Source: an uncultured Clostridia bacterium
Lineage (GTDB): Bacteria; Bacillota; Clostridia; Christensenellales; Borkfalkiaceae
Length of the DNA stretch: 6,137 bases
NCBI GenBank assembly: GCA_934249265.1
Contig: CAKQKQ010000098.1
Span: 1-6,137 of the forward strand
Direction: 5' to 3'
The notes under the pieces were generated by a model that saw only the letters and a list, made by a program, of their open reading frames with translations, had not been told where the DNA came from and searched no databases. This document shows positions 1-4,362 of the stretch, piece after piece. The translations under genes and the position numbers were made by a program. Numbering within the stretch: position 1 is the first letter of the stretch; the number at the start of each line of letters is the position of its first letter.

Positions 1-58
1 GCAACGCAACAACAAGTAACATTACCGTTGATAAACGCTTACTTTTTGTGTTTAACAT
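1..58 (-). CDS. N-terminus of an exported or lipid-anchored protein (partial)
   Basis: This is a leftward gene running off the window's left edge; only 19 codons are visible, reading MLNTKSKRLSTVMLLVVAL. Reading from the leftward strand, the ATG (58-56) follows a textbook AAGGAGG ribosome binding site (75-69) at 10 nt spacing, which makes this a real start. The translation has a basic n-region (K5, K7, R8) followed by a hydrophobic run (VMLLVVAL), the usual opening of a Sec signal peptide or lipoprotein signal; any cleavage site or lipobox Cys lies outside the window. It is divergent from the AraC-type regulator at 826, an arrangement common for sugar-binding lipoproteins or secreted enzymes controlled by AraC proteins. 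That functional guess is inference only. A single membrane anchor rather than a cleaved signal is also possible. Confidence 0.7.
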   Translation of the reverse strand, partial: MLNTKSKRLSTVMLLVVAL

Positions 59-310
59 ATATAATTTTCCTCCTTTATATTTACCGCAAATTTTTGTTTT
101 TTCGTGCGGTCAGTTCCTTTTTTTATCGCGACTTTTTATTTTTTAACGTTTGATTTAACGGTTTGATTTAATACACCGATTAATATTGCATTTAACGCGC
201 CGACTTTTTCGGTCGCTTTTTGCTTTTTAGTCGCTTGTCATCATATATTTAAAATATTTTTTTAATTTCGCTTTGGGTGGTTTTCACTTTGCAATTTACT
301 GTGAAGTGGG

Positions 311-350
311 TTTGTCCGCAAATCCTTTTGCGGACAAAGGGCGCGCCCTT
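311..350. repeat. Perfect 12-bp hairpin followed by a GC-rich palindrome
   Basis: TTTGTCCGCAAA (311-322) and TTTGCGGACAAA (327-338) form a perfect 12-bp inverted repeat with a 4-nt loop. It shares its end with a second palindrome, AAGGGCGCGCCCTT (337-350). Neither is followed by a T-run on either strand, so this is not an intrinsic terminator. The high GC stands out from the AT-rich surroundings, which suggests a dispersed palindromic intergenic repeat rather than a local regulatory site. If the leftward promoters at 502-621 are active, the element lies inside the leader of the gene at 58 and would fold strongly in the RNA. Confidence 0.7.
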
Positions 351-501
351 GCCGAAATTTTTGAAATTTAAAGTTGTTTTTTTTGAAATTTTTAGGGTTT
401 TTTATCGTACAAATTTATTATGCGAGCATTTTTTTATTTTAAAACGCTATATTTGCGTTTTTGCACTCGCCTTTGTCCGATTTTTGCCCTTTTTTAACTT
501 G

Positions 502-530
502 ATTATATGGCACAAATACTGCCTTGTCAA
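502..530 (-). promoter_or_regulatory. Leftward sigma-A promoter (proximal)
   Basis: On the minus strand TTGACA (530-525) and TATAAT (507-502) match the consensus at all 12 positions with an ideal 17-bp spacer. The predicted start is near 495. Reading left, the first plausible gene is the exported protein at 58, giving a leader of about 437 nt; a leader-encoded or independent small RNA is an alternative. A/T-rich sequence upstream of the -35 could serve as an UP element. Confidence 0.75.
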
Positions 531-593
531 TAGGCATTTTTTAATAAATGTCATTTTTTCGAGCCGTTTGTGTAATTTTTTATGTCTGATTTC

Positions 594-621
594 ATTATAA
601 GTCAACTTTTTGCTTTGTCAA
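594..621 (-). promoter_or_regulatory. Leftward sigma-A promoter (distal)
   Basis: A second consensus pair on the minus strand: TTGACA (621-616), 16-bp spacer, TATAAT (599-594). Its -35 lies 91 bp from that of the proximal promoter in a similar sequence context, so the two look like copies. It sits 56 bp from the -35 of the rightward AraC promoter (677), so a regulator bound between them could act on both directions. Confidence 0.7.
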
Positions 622-676
622 TACGGTTTTTAAATTTATAGTCATTTTTTCATGCCGATTGTTTCGTTTTTAATGC

Positions 677-705
677 TTGACTTTATAAATTCGGTTTGTT
701 ATACT
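677..705 (+). promoter_or_regulatory. Promoter of the AraC-type regulator gene
   Basis: TTGACT (677-682), 17-bp spacer, TATACT (700-705) is a good sigma-A promoter pointing at the regulator gene. The start is expected near 712, giving a leader of about 114 nt. A second TATACT at 792-797 has no recognisable -35 and is a weaker alternative. The location between the divergent genes fits autoregulation, which is common in this family, but no AraC operator can be assigned by eye. Confidence 0.6.
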
Positions 706-712
706 TAAAAAA

Positions 713-767
713 ATGAGCGAATTTGACGTTTTTCATTGTGCCGATTAAAAAACGTTTAAAAAATCGG
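713..767 (+). promoter_or_regulatory. Possible upstream mini-ORF plus inverted repeat in the AraC leader
   Basis: An ATG at 713, one base after the predicted start site, opens an 11-codon frame (MSEFDVFHCAD) ending in TAA at 746-748. Its last codons lie in the left arm of an inverted repeat, CCGATT (741-746) and AATCGG (762-767), with a 15-nt A-rich loop. A short leader peptide whose translation affects a hairpin, or a dyad operator, are both possible. The arms are only 6 bp and the mini-ORF has no Shine-Dalgarno sequence, so chance is a serious alternative. Confidence 0.25.
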
Positions 768-825
768 TGCGAAAAAATTTTAAATTTACTCTATACTTTA
801 TTTAAACGTATTAATCGAGGGAATT

Positions 826-1788
826 ATGACAACAAAAGCACAGTTGAAGTTTAAAACGCTTACTAATCAAGTTTTGGAAGGCGTTTCTTATTACATGAAA
901 CCGTTTACCACAACCACCTACCCTGGTATGGGCATGCACCAACACCAATATTTTGAAATTATGTACGCGCACTCGGGTTCGTTTGTGCTGCAAATTTTTT
1001 CGCCCGATAAAAAAACGCAGAAAAAGGAAATTATACATGCGGGGCAATTCGTGCTTTTGGACGGGTTTACTTTCCATAGAGTGCTTTTAAACAACGACGC
1101 CGACTGTTTTATATATAATATTGAATTAAACCCACGCGAACCGGCTGAATATGACCCGTTCGGCGTAAATTCTATGCTTAAAATAAATTATGAATATTTG
1201 TTTAAGCGCACTAATTTAAAGCAAATTACCGACAACACCGACGGATATATGATTTTAAACGACTCTCAACAAGTGAGCGATAATTTGCAAGAAATGATTT
1301 TGCTTTTGACGGCGGGCATAAATAGCGCAGACGAGGCTCTCGCGGTGAAACTTGCCGAGGCAAAACTTTTCAACGAAATTTCAAAGTGTCTCGTGCCGCT
1401 TTCGGTGGGTACTCTTTCGTATATCCGCAAGACTAACGCGTATATTTTGGAAAACTACAAGCGAAACATCAACATTGACGAAATCGTGCAAAAAATAGGA
1501 CTGAGCAAGGCTTATTTACAGCGACAATATAAAAAACATACGGGAAAAACTATTTTAGAGGCGATTAATTCGGTGCGAGCAAAACACGCCGCCGAACTGC
1601 TTGTGCGCACCGATTTGACCATTAATAAAATTGCCGAACGCGTGGGCTTTAACAATAAAAATCAGTTTAATTACGAATTTAAAATAATTTATGGAGATAC
1701 GCCGTCTAATTACAGAAAGTCTAACGTTTCTACTATCGACCACCACTACGACGTTTACGACTCTAACTCGATACCCTTCCCCGACTGA
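826..1788 (+). CDS. AraC-family transcriptional regulator with N-terminal cupin sensor domain
   Basis: A 320-residue cytoplasmic DNA-binding protein. Residues about 20-105 look like the AraC cupin sensor: the HxHxxxE signature (H38, H40, E44 in MHQHQYFEIMY) is followed by the beta-strand pattern and a second histidine region (TFHRV, H84), typical of regulators that bind a small ligand, often a sugar. Residues about 200-298 hold the paired helix-turn-helix domain: first HTH at 215-238 (NIDEIVQKIGLSKAYLQRQY), second at 264-290 (TINKIAERVGFNNKNQFNYE), and the family end motif GDTPSNYRK (290-298). A polar 22-residue tail follows. The ATG has GAGGG (817-821) only 4 nt upstream, a short but usable spacing. 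Length is normal for the family. It stands alone, divergent from the exported-protein gene, the likely target together with its own promoter. The ligand is unknown. Confidence 0.93.
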   Translation: MTTKAQLKFKTLTNQVLEGVSYYMKPFTTTTYPGMGMHQHQYFEIMYAHSGSFVLQIFSPDKKTQKKEIIHAGQFVLLDGFTFHRVLLNNDADCFIYNIELNPREPAEYDPFGVNSMLKINYEYLFKRTNLKQITDNTDGYMILNDSQQVSDNLQEMILLLTAGINSADEALAVKLAEAKLFNEISKCLVPLSVGTLSYIRKTNAYILENYKRNINIDEIVQKIGLSKAYLQRQYKKHTGKTILEAINSVRAKHAAELLVRTDLTINKIAERVGFNNKNQFNYEFKIIYGDTPSNYRKSNVSTIDHHYDVYDSNSIPFPD

Positions 1789-1860
1789 TTTTTGTCGATG
1801 ATTTTTTGGAGTGATTGTTTTGGTTTTTTTGGGTAAGTTTTAAGTATAAATTGGTATAAA

Positions 1861-1902
1861 AAAAGTCTTGGGGCATTTTAAAACAAATGCCCCAAGCCTT
1901 TT
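1861..1902. terminator. Bidirectional intrinsic terminator after the AraC gene
   Basis: CTTGGGGCATTT (1867-1878) pairs perfectly with AAATGCCCCAAG (1885-1896) around a 6-nt loop, and the stem is extended by AAAAG/CTTTT outside one mismatch. On the plus strand the hairpin ends in TTTT, closing the regulator transcript 72 bp after its stop. On the minus strand it is followed by seven T (plus-strand A at 1858-1864), so it should stop leftward transcription even better. Confidence 0.85.
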
Positions 1903-1943
1903 AAAGTTATGATTTAATTTTATGTTGGTTGTAACAAAAAACA

Positions 1944-1988
1944 ATCCCTCAGTCACTTCGTGACAGCCCCCTTTGCACAAAGGGGCCG
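1944..1988. repeat. Palindromic intergenic repeat (CCCTCAGTCAC... type)
   Basis: Two adjacent hairpins lie between the AraC terminator and the tRNA terminator. The first is GTCAC-TTC-GTGAC (1952-1964); the second is CCCCTTT-GCAC-AAAGGGG (1968-1985). The opening TCCCTCAGTCAC and the CCCCTTTGCACAAAGGGG block resemble a dispersed repeat I recall from many gut Clostridia genomes, always intergenic and of unknown function. That family assignment comes from memory, not from a search. Only one copy is in this window. Confidence 0.65.
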
Positions 1989-1993
1989 GATAG

Positions 1994-2033
1994 AAAAACG
2001 CGGGCTTATCGATAATGATAAGTCCGCGTTTTT
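1994..2033 (-). terminator. Intrinsic terminator of tRNA-Leu, overlapping its CCA end
   Basis: A 17-nt arm (1994-2010) pairs with 2017-2033 around the loop GATAAT. The leftward RNA folds AAAAACGCGG... into ...CCGCGTTTTT and ends in a five-U tract. The first A of the stem is the final A of the tRNA CCA, so the terminator abuts the mature 3' end. There is one imperfect position: A opposite C in leftward RNA but G-U in rightward RNA, so the same hairpin also works rightward as a backup for the AraC transcript. Confidence 0.85.
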
Positions 2034-2119
2034 GGTGCTGGAGACCGGAATCGAACCGGTACGGTGTCGCCACCGAGGGATTTTAAGTCCCTTGCGTCTG
2101 CCTGTTCCGCCACTTCAGC
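2033..2119 (-). tRNA. tRNA-Leu (anticodon UAA)
   Basis: An 87-nt class II tRNA on the minus strand with encoded CCA (2035-2033). Parts seen in order: acceptor GCTGAAG; D-arm with AACAGGCAGACGC; anticodon stem AGGGA/TCCCT with loop CTTAAAA (anticodon TAA at 2085-2083); long variable arm CGGTG-GCGA-CACCG, diagnostic of Leu/Ser/Tyr tRNAs; T-arm ACCGG-TTCGATT-CCGGT; acceptor CTCCAGC; discriminator A73, as expected for leucine. It reads UUA, a codon used in the neighbouring genes. The only oddity is an A-C opposition at the fifth acceptor pair (5' GCTGAAG against 3' CTCCAGC). It has its own promoter (2151-2179) and terminator, so it is a single-gene transcription unit. Confidence 0.96.
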
Positions 2120-2150
2120 ATTTTATATGTCGTAAATTTTTTACTTGAAT

Positions 2151-2179
2151 AGTATACCAAAAACAAAACGAAAATGCAA
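2151..2179 (-). promoter_or_regulatory. tRNA-Leu promoter with extended -10
   Basis: On the minus strand TATACT (2156-2151) is preceded by TGG, an extended -10 motif, and a partial -35 TTGCAT (2179-2174) lies 17 bp upstream. The start is expected near 2144, about 25 nt before the mature tRNA 5' end. Nothing else in 2120-2300 suggests a gene on either strand. Confidence 0.6.
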
Positions 2180-2312
2180 TTAAATATCAACAGTTTTTTA
2201 TCGAATTTTAAAATTTTTGTTATTCGGGCAAATTTTGCCGACCTTTTACCTATTAAACAAAGCCGAATTACAGCAGCGCAAACGACACGATATCTCAAAA
2301 CGCAATTAAACG

Positions 2313-2410
2313 TTAAGCCGCATATAGAAGGCGAAATTTGCGCCGTTAAAGCGGCTTAAATTTAACATTTTATGTCGTTTTTACGCAATACGTATGCTGT
2401 AAACGCGACA
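2313..2410 (-). other. Stem-loops downstream of the membrane-protein array, possible 3' end
   Basis: The gap 2180-2422 has no gene. Two structures follow the stop of the leftward membrane-protein gene. Nearest is an imperfect stem with ends TGTCG (2373-2377) and CGACA (2406-2410) and inner TTTAC/GTAAA and GCA/TGC pairs. Next is TTAAGCCGC (2313-2321) pairing with GCGGCTTAA (2351-2359), enclosing a smaller GGCG/CGCC hairpin (2330-2333, 2341-2344). Neither has a clean U-tract, so they may end or stabilise the array transcript without being a classical intrinsic terminator. Confidence 0.4.
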
Positions 2411-2422
2411 AAACACTTATAT

Positions 2423-2935
2423 TTAGGCTGACTGATTAGGCGCGTCAACAATGCCGTATAGCGACTTCTTTTTTGCCAATATGTAAATAGAAATAACAAG
2501 TTTAAACACAAACAAAATCGTAAGCAAAATCGCCATAAATATAAGTATCGTAAATTTTTTGCTTGCCAAAAAATCGGAAGTAACTACTACACTACCAACG
2601 CCCAAAATATCTAAAAGGCTCAAAAGTATTAGTTTGCCGGCGCGTTTATGCGTCGTTTCAAGACGTTTTGACGTTATGCTCACCATACCGAATAAAATTT
2701 GCGGAACGCCGTCTAAAAGCAACCCAGCCGAAGTGATTAAAAAAGAAACAGAAAGTGTCAACCCCATGAATGTGCCACTGTATATATCGAATTCTTCGTT
2801 AGCCCCGTTGCCCGCTTTATAAATGTCAAAACCCAACGCCCAAAGCAATATTATTGTGACAAAACATAACCCCGCATACACAAACGAAGTTATCGCAAGC
2901 GTGTTGTTTAGACTTTTTACCTTTTTTTCGTCCAT
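2423..2935 (-). CDS. Four-helix membrane protein of unknown family, paralogue 3 of a tandem array
   Basis: A 170-residue protein I do not recognise. It opens with a charged cytoplasmic stretch (MDEKKVKSLN) and has about four hydrophobic segments, roughly residues 11-35, 56-86, 101-123 and 128-154, with a positive loop (KRLETTHKRAGK, 90-101) between the second and third, so both termini are predicted cytoplasmic. Conserved with the two upstream genes are the LN...LA start, a DG..Q..FG motif (75-83), THKRA (95-99), LLDILG (107-112), and the end K-L-x-x-x-I-Y-I-L-x-x-K-K-x-L-Y (145-160). The start is set by GGGG 4 nt before the ATG and by alignment of the MDEKK opening. It is 35 bp downstream of the broken paralogue and probably last in a leftward operon. 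Its segment before helix 4 (SDFLASKKFTILIF) departs from the KFMKFPIF of the other two copies. Confidence 0.82.
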   Translation of the reverse strand: MDEKKVKSLNNTLAITSFVYAGLCFVTIILLWALGFDIYKAGNGANEEFDIYSGTFMGLTLSVSFLITSAGLLLDGVPQILFGMVSITSKRLETTHKRAGKLILLSLLDILGVGSVVVTSDFLASKKFTILIFMAILLTILFVFKLVISIYILAKKKSLYGIVDAPNQSA

Positions 2936-2970
2936 TTTATCCCCAAAAATTTGATTTGTTTTAATATATA

Positions 2971-3474
2971 CTATAATTTTGCTGTGGAAACTTCGGCATA
3001 AAGTCGTTTTTTAGTTATTAAAACGTATATAGCAAGCACGAATTTATAAAGCGCAACAAGCGTAAGAAGTGCCGCTAATATCGTAAAAATAGGAAATTTC
3101 ATAAAATTGAGTATTTGTGCAATTGAAAACGCTACGAGCAAGCCTACCACGTCTAAAACAGCCAAAAATAACAAGCCTATCGCATATCTATGCGTAAAAG
3201 GCGAATTTCTCCATTTGACACACACAATACCTAAAAGAAGTTGCGGCGCACAATTTACAACCAAAATCGCGCATTTAAAAAGTCAAACGGCAGTTACACC
3301 TAATGCTAACAACATATTGCCGTAACCATTATCGGAATTTTCTCGAACAAGTTTTGCAAAACTATCGTAACCCGTAGTCCAAATCAACGACATAAATATT
3401 ATGGTCAACAATACGTAGACAAACGTTCCGAGTGCCAACATTATATTTAGCCTTTTTACCTTTTTTTCGTCCAT
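2971..3474 (-). pseudogene. Broken middle paralogue of the four-helix membrane protein, interrupted by in-frame TGA
   Basis: Two open stretches in the same frame, 3474-3283 and 3282-2971, are separated only by a TGA at 3285-3283. Together they would encode about 166 residues aligning end to end with both neighbours: MDEKKVKRLN at the start, KFMKFPIF before helix 4 and YKFVLAIYVL..KKRLYAEV at the end. In an ungapped alignment the TGA occupies the position of W65 of the upstream copy and F64 of the downstream copy, so TGG to TGA is the simplest origin. Other conserved sites have drifted: the VDG before the shared Gln is VNC, and the basic loop is WRNSPFTHRY. An intact GGGGATAAA ribosome binding site remains, so a 63-residue fragment may be made. 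TGG codes Trp elsewhere here and TGA ends other genes, so recoding is unlikely. A sequencing error cannot be excluded. Confidence 0.82.
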
Positions 3475-3535
3475 TTTATCCCCTAAATAAATATACTCTA
3501 CCCTTTAATTTTATTCCGCTTTATGTTATATAAGT

Positions 3536-4075
3536 TTATTTTTCGTCGGAAACGTCGGTTGAAACTTCAGACGAATCTTCGGTGGAAGTCACGGCGTAAA
3601 GTTGCTTTTTAGCCTTTAAAATATAAATCGCAAGCACAAGTTTGTACACCGTGTCGAGCGCGAGAATTACAGCAAGTATCATAAAAATCGGAAATTTCAT
3701 AAATTTGAGCGTACCCGCAATTAAAAATGCGCCCGCAAGACCCAAAATATCCAACACGCACAAGCCGATAAGCGTTGCGGCGCGGCGGTGAGTTTTGTCC
3801 ATTTTTTTGGTCTTTACGCAATTTATGCCGAAAATAAGTTGAACTATGCCGTCTACCCCGAGCGCGATCGAACAAGGTATCCATATTATAATTATAAATA
3901 TAAGCCCCAACGCTTGCCCCGCTTTTTGGTCTTCGGGCAAAGTATTGACATAATCGCTGTAAATGTTTGTACCGAAAAGCCAAGTTAAAAGCACGAAAAT
4001 CGCGCATATACCAAAGCACACAAACGAGCCTATTGCCAATAAATTATTGAGTTTTTTAAGTTTTTTCGTATCCAT
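3536..4075 (-). CDS. Four-helix membrane protein of unknown family, paralogue 1, probably leaderless
   Basis: A 179-residue relative of the two downstream genes and first in the array. It has the same plan: charged start MDTKKLKKLN, hydrophobic segments near 11-34, 54-83, 98-122 and 126-154, a basic loop TKKMDKTHRR (89-98) and the end YKLVLAIYILKAKKQLY (144-160). Unique to this copy is an acidic, Ser/Thr-rich tail (TSTEDSSEVSTDVSDEK, 163-179), predicted cytoplasmic. The start is fixed by alignment with the paralogues, yet no ribosome binding site precedes it: only ATATAT separates the ATG from the -10 box of a consensus promoter. Transcription should begin at the A of the ATG, so translation is probably leaderless. 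The gap to the next gene is 61 bp, so readthrough into the other copies is likely. No function can be assigned; an envelope or transport accessory role is only a guess. Confidence 0.85.
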   Translation of the reverse strand: MDTKKLKKLNNLLAIGSFVCFGICAIFVLLTWLFGTNIYSDYVNTLPEDQKAGQALGLIFIIIIWIPCSIALGVDGIVQLIFGINCVKTKKMDKTHRRAATLIGLCVLDILGLAGAFLIAGTLKFMKFPIFMILAVILALDTVYKLVLAIYILKAKKQLYAVTSTEDSSEVSTDVSDEK

Positions 4076-4081
4076 ATATAT

Positions 4082-4110
4082 AATATAGCATTAAACGCTG
4101 TTTTTGTCAA
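4082..4110 (-). promoter_or_regulatory. Promoter of the membrane-protein array, start site on the ATG
   Basis: On the minus strand TTGACA (4110-4105), 17-bp spacer, TATATT (4087-4082). With the last base of the -10 at position -7, +1 is 4075, the A of the first gene's ATG. The other two genes have only weak -10-like sequence upstream (for example TATATT at 3495-3490 without a -35), so this is the main promoter of the array. Confidence 0.78.
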
Positions 4111-4214
4111 TAGCGATTTTTTTAAGCGAAAAACTGTTGCCGTTTGTTTAGTTTTGTTGCGTTGCGCCGTGCCGCACTAAAAAATTGCCGTCAATTCGGT
4201 ATCGCTTATCCGCC

Positions 4215-4254
4215 AAATTTCAGTGCCGCTCTGCCCTTAAAATTTCAGTGCCGC
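4215..4254. repeat. Two 15-bp direct repeats, 25-bp period
   Basis: AAATTTCAGTGCCGC occurs at 4215-4229 and again at 4240-4254, in the non-coding gap between the divergent promoters of the membrane-protein array and the SPFH operon. The rest of 4111-4300 shows nothing else I can name. The repeats lie 52 bp or more upstream of the SPFH -35, so they could bind a regulator, but they have no dyad symmetry. Confidence 0.6.
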
Positions 4255-4305
4255 CACCCTATTTTTAAGTTTTTTAAATTATTGTCGCAAAATCAATAAA
4301 AACTA

Positions 4306-4334
4306 TTGACAAACGCAATTCTTCGTGATATCAT
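4306..4334 (+). promoter_or_regulatory. Promoter of the SPFH-RHH operon
   Basis: TTGACA (4306-4311), 17-bp spacer, TATCAT (4329-4334) with an extended -10 TGA (4326-4328). The start is expected near 4341, leaving a leader of about 22 nt that contains the CGGAGG ribosome binding site (4351-4356). This placement rules out the longer in-frame ATG at 4306, which would lie inside the -35 box. Confidence 0.82.
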
Positions 4335-4344
4335 TTTGATATCA
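4326..4344. promoter_or_regulatory. Tandem palindromic operator TGATATCA-TTT-TGATATCA
   Basis: Two copies of the self-complementary octamer TGATATCA (4326-4333 and 4337-4344) are separated by TTT, so their centres are 11 bp apart, about one helical turn. The first covers the extended -10 and -10, the second spans about -4 to +4, so a bound protein would block RNA polymerase. The octamer occurs nowhere else in the window. Paired 8-bp palindromes and 11-bp spacing are the kinds of site bound by RHH repressors (MetJ boxes, Arc half-sites), and an RHH protein is encoded in this operon. Autorepression is therefore the leading inference; another regulator encoded elsewhere is the alternative. Confidence 0.65.
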
Positions 4345-4362
4345 ACTAAACGGAGGTTAGTT

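Larger units (their letters stand above)
59..825. other. Long divergent intergenic region, no credible gene
   Basis: These 767 AT-rich bases separate the leftward exported-protein gene from the rightward AraC gene. Neither strand has an ORF with a ribosome binding site; the longest open stretch (277-600, +) begins with GTG, lacks a Shine-Dalgarno sequence, crosses a perfect hairpin and reads as low-complexity Phe/Leu. What the region does hold is listed separately: a hairpin/palindrome pair at 311-350, two leftward promoters at 502-530 and 594-621, a rightward promoter at 677-705, and a short upstream ORF plus inverted repeat at 713-767. The part from 75 to 300 has no convincing promoter on the leftward strand, so the gene at 58 probably has a leader of more than 400 nt. 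Confidence 0.75.

Noticed and set aside
277..600. Open frame of 107 codons on the plus strand
   Set aside because: GTG start without ribosome binding site, crosses a perfect hairpin and two minus-strand promoters, and reads as Phe/Leu-rich low complexity expected from T-rich DNA.
1840..2298. Minus- and plus-strand frames overlapping the tRNA, terminators and palindromic repeat
   Set aside because: They translate structured non-coding elements and have no initiation signals.
2174..2359. Open frame of 61 codons on the plus strand in the gap right of the tRNA
   Set aside because: No ribosome binding site, overlaps the tRNA promoter -35 and the 2313-2359 stem-loop, and resembles no family I know.
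3283..3285. TGA read as tryptophan or selenocysteine in the middle paralogue
   Set aside because: TGG encodes Trp in neighbouring genes, TGA ends the AraC and SPFH genes, and the paralogues have W or F, not Cys, at this site.
3609..4019. Long alternative frame of 136 codons inside the first membrane-protein gene
   Set aside because: It is an overlapping frame of a gene supported by two paralogues, and it has no initiation signal of its own.
4306..4362. Upstream in-frame ATG giving the SPFH protein 19 extra residues
   Set aside because: This ATG overlaps the TTGACA -35 box and the extension spans the operator; ATG 4363 has CGGAGG at ideal spacing and gives a normal membrane N-terminus.
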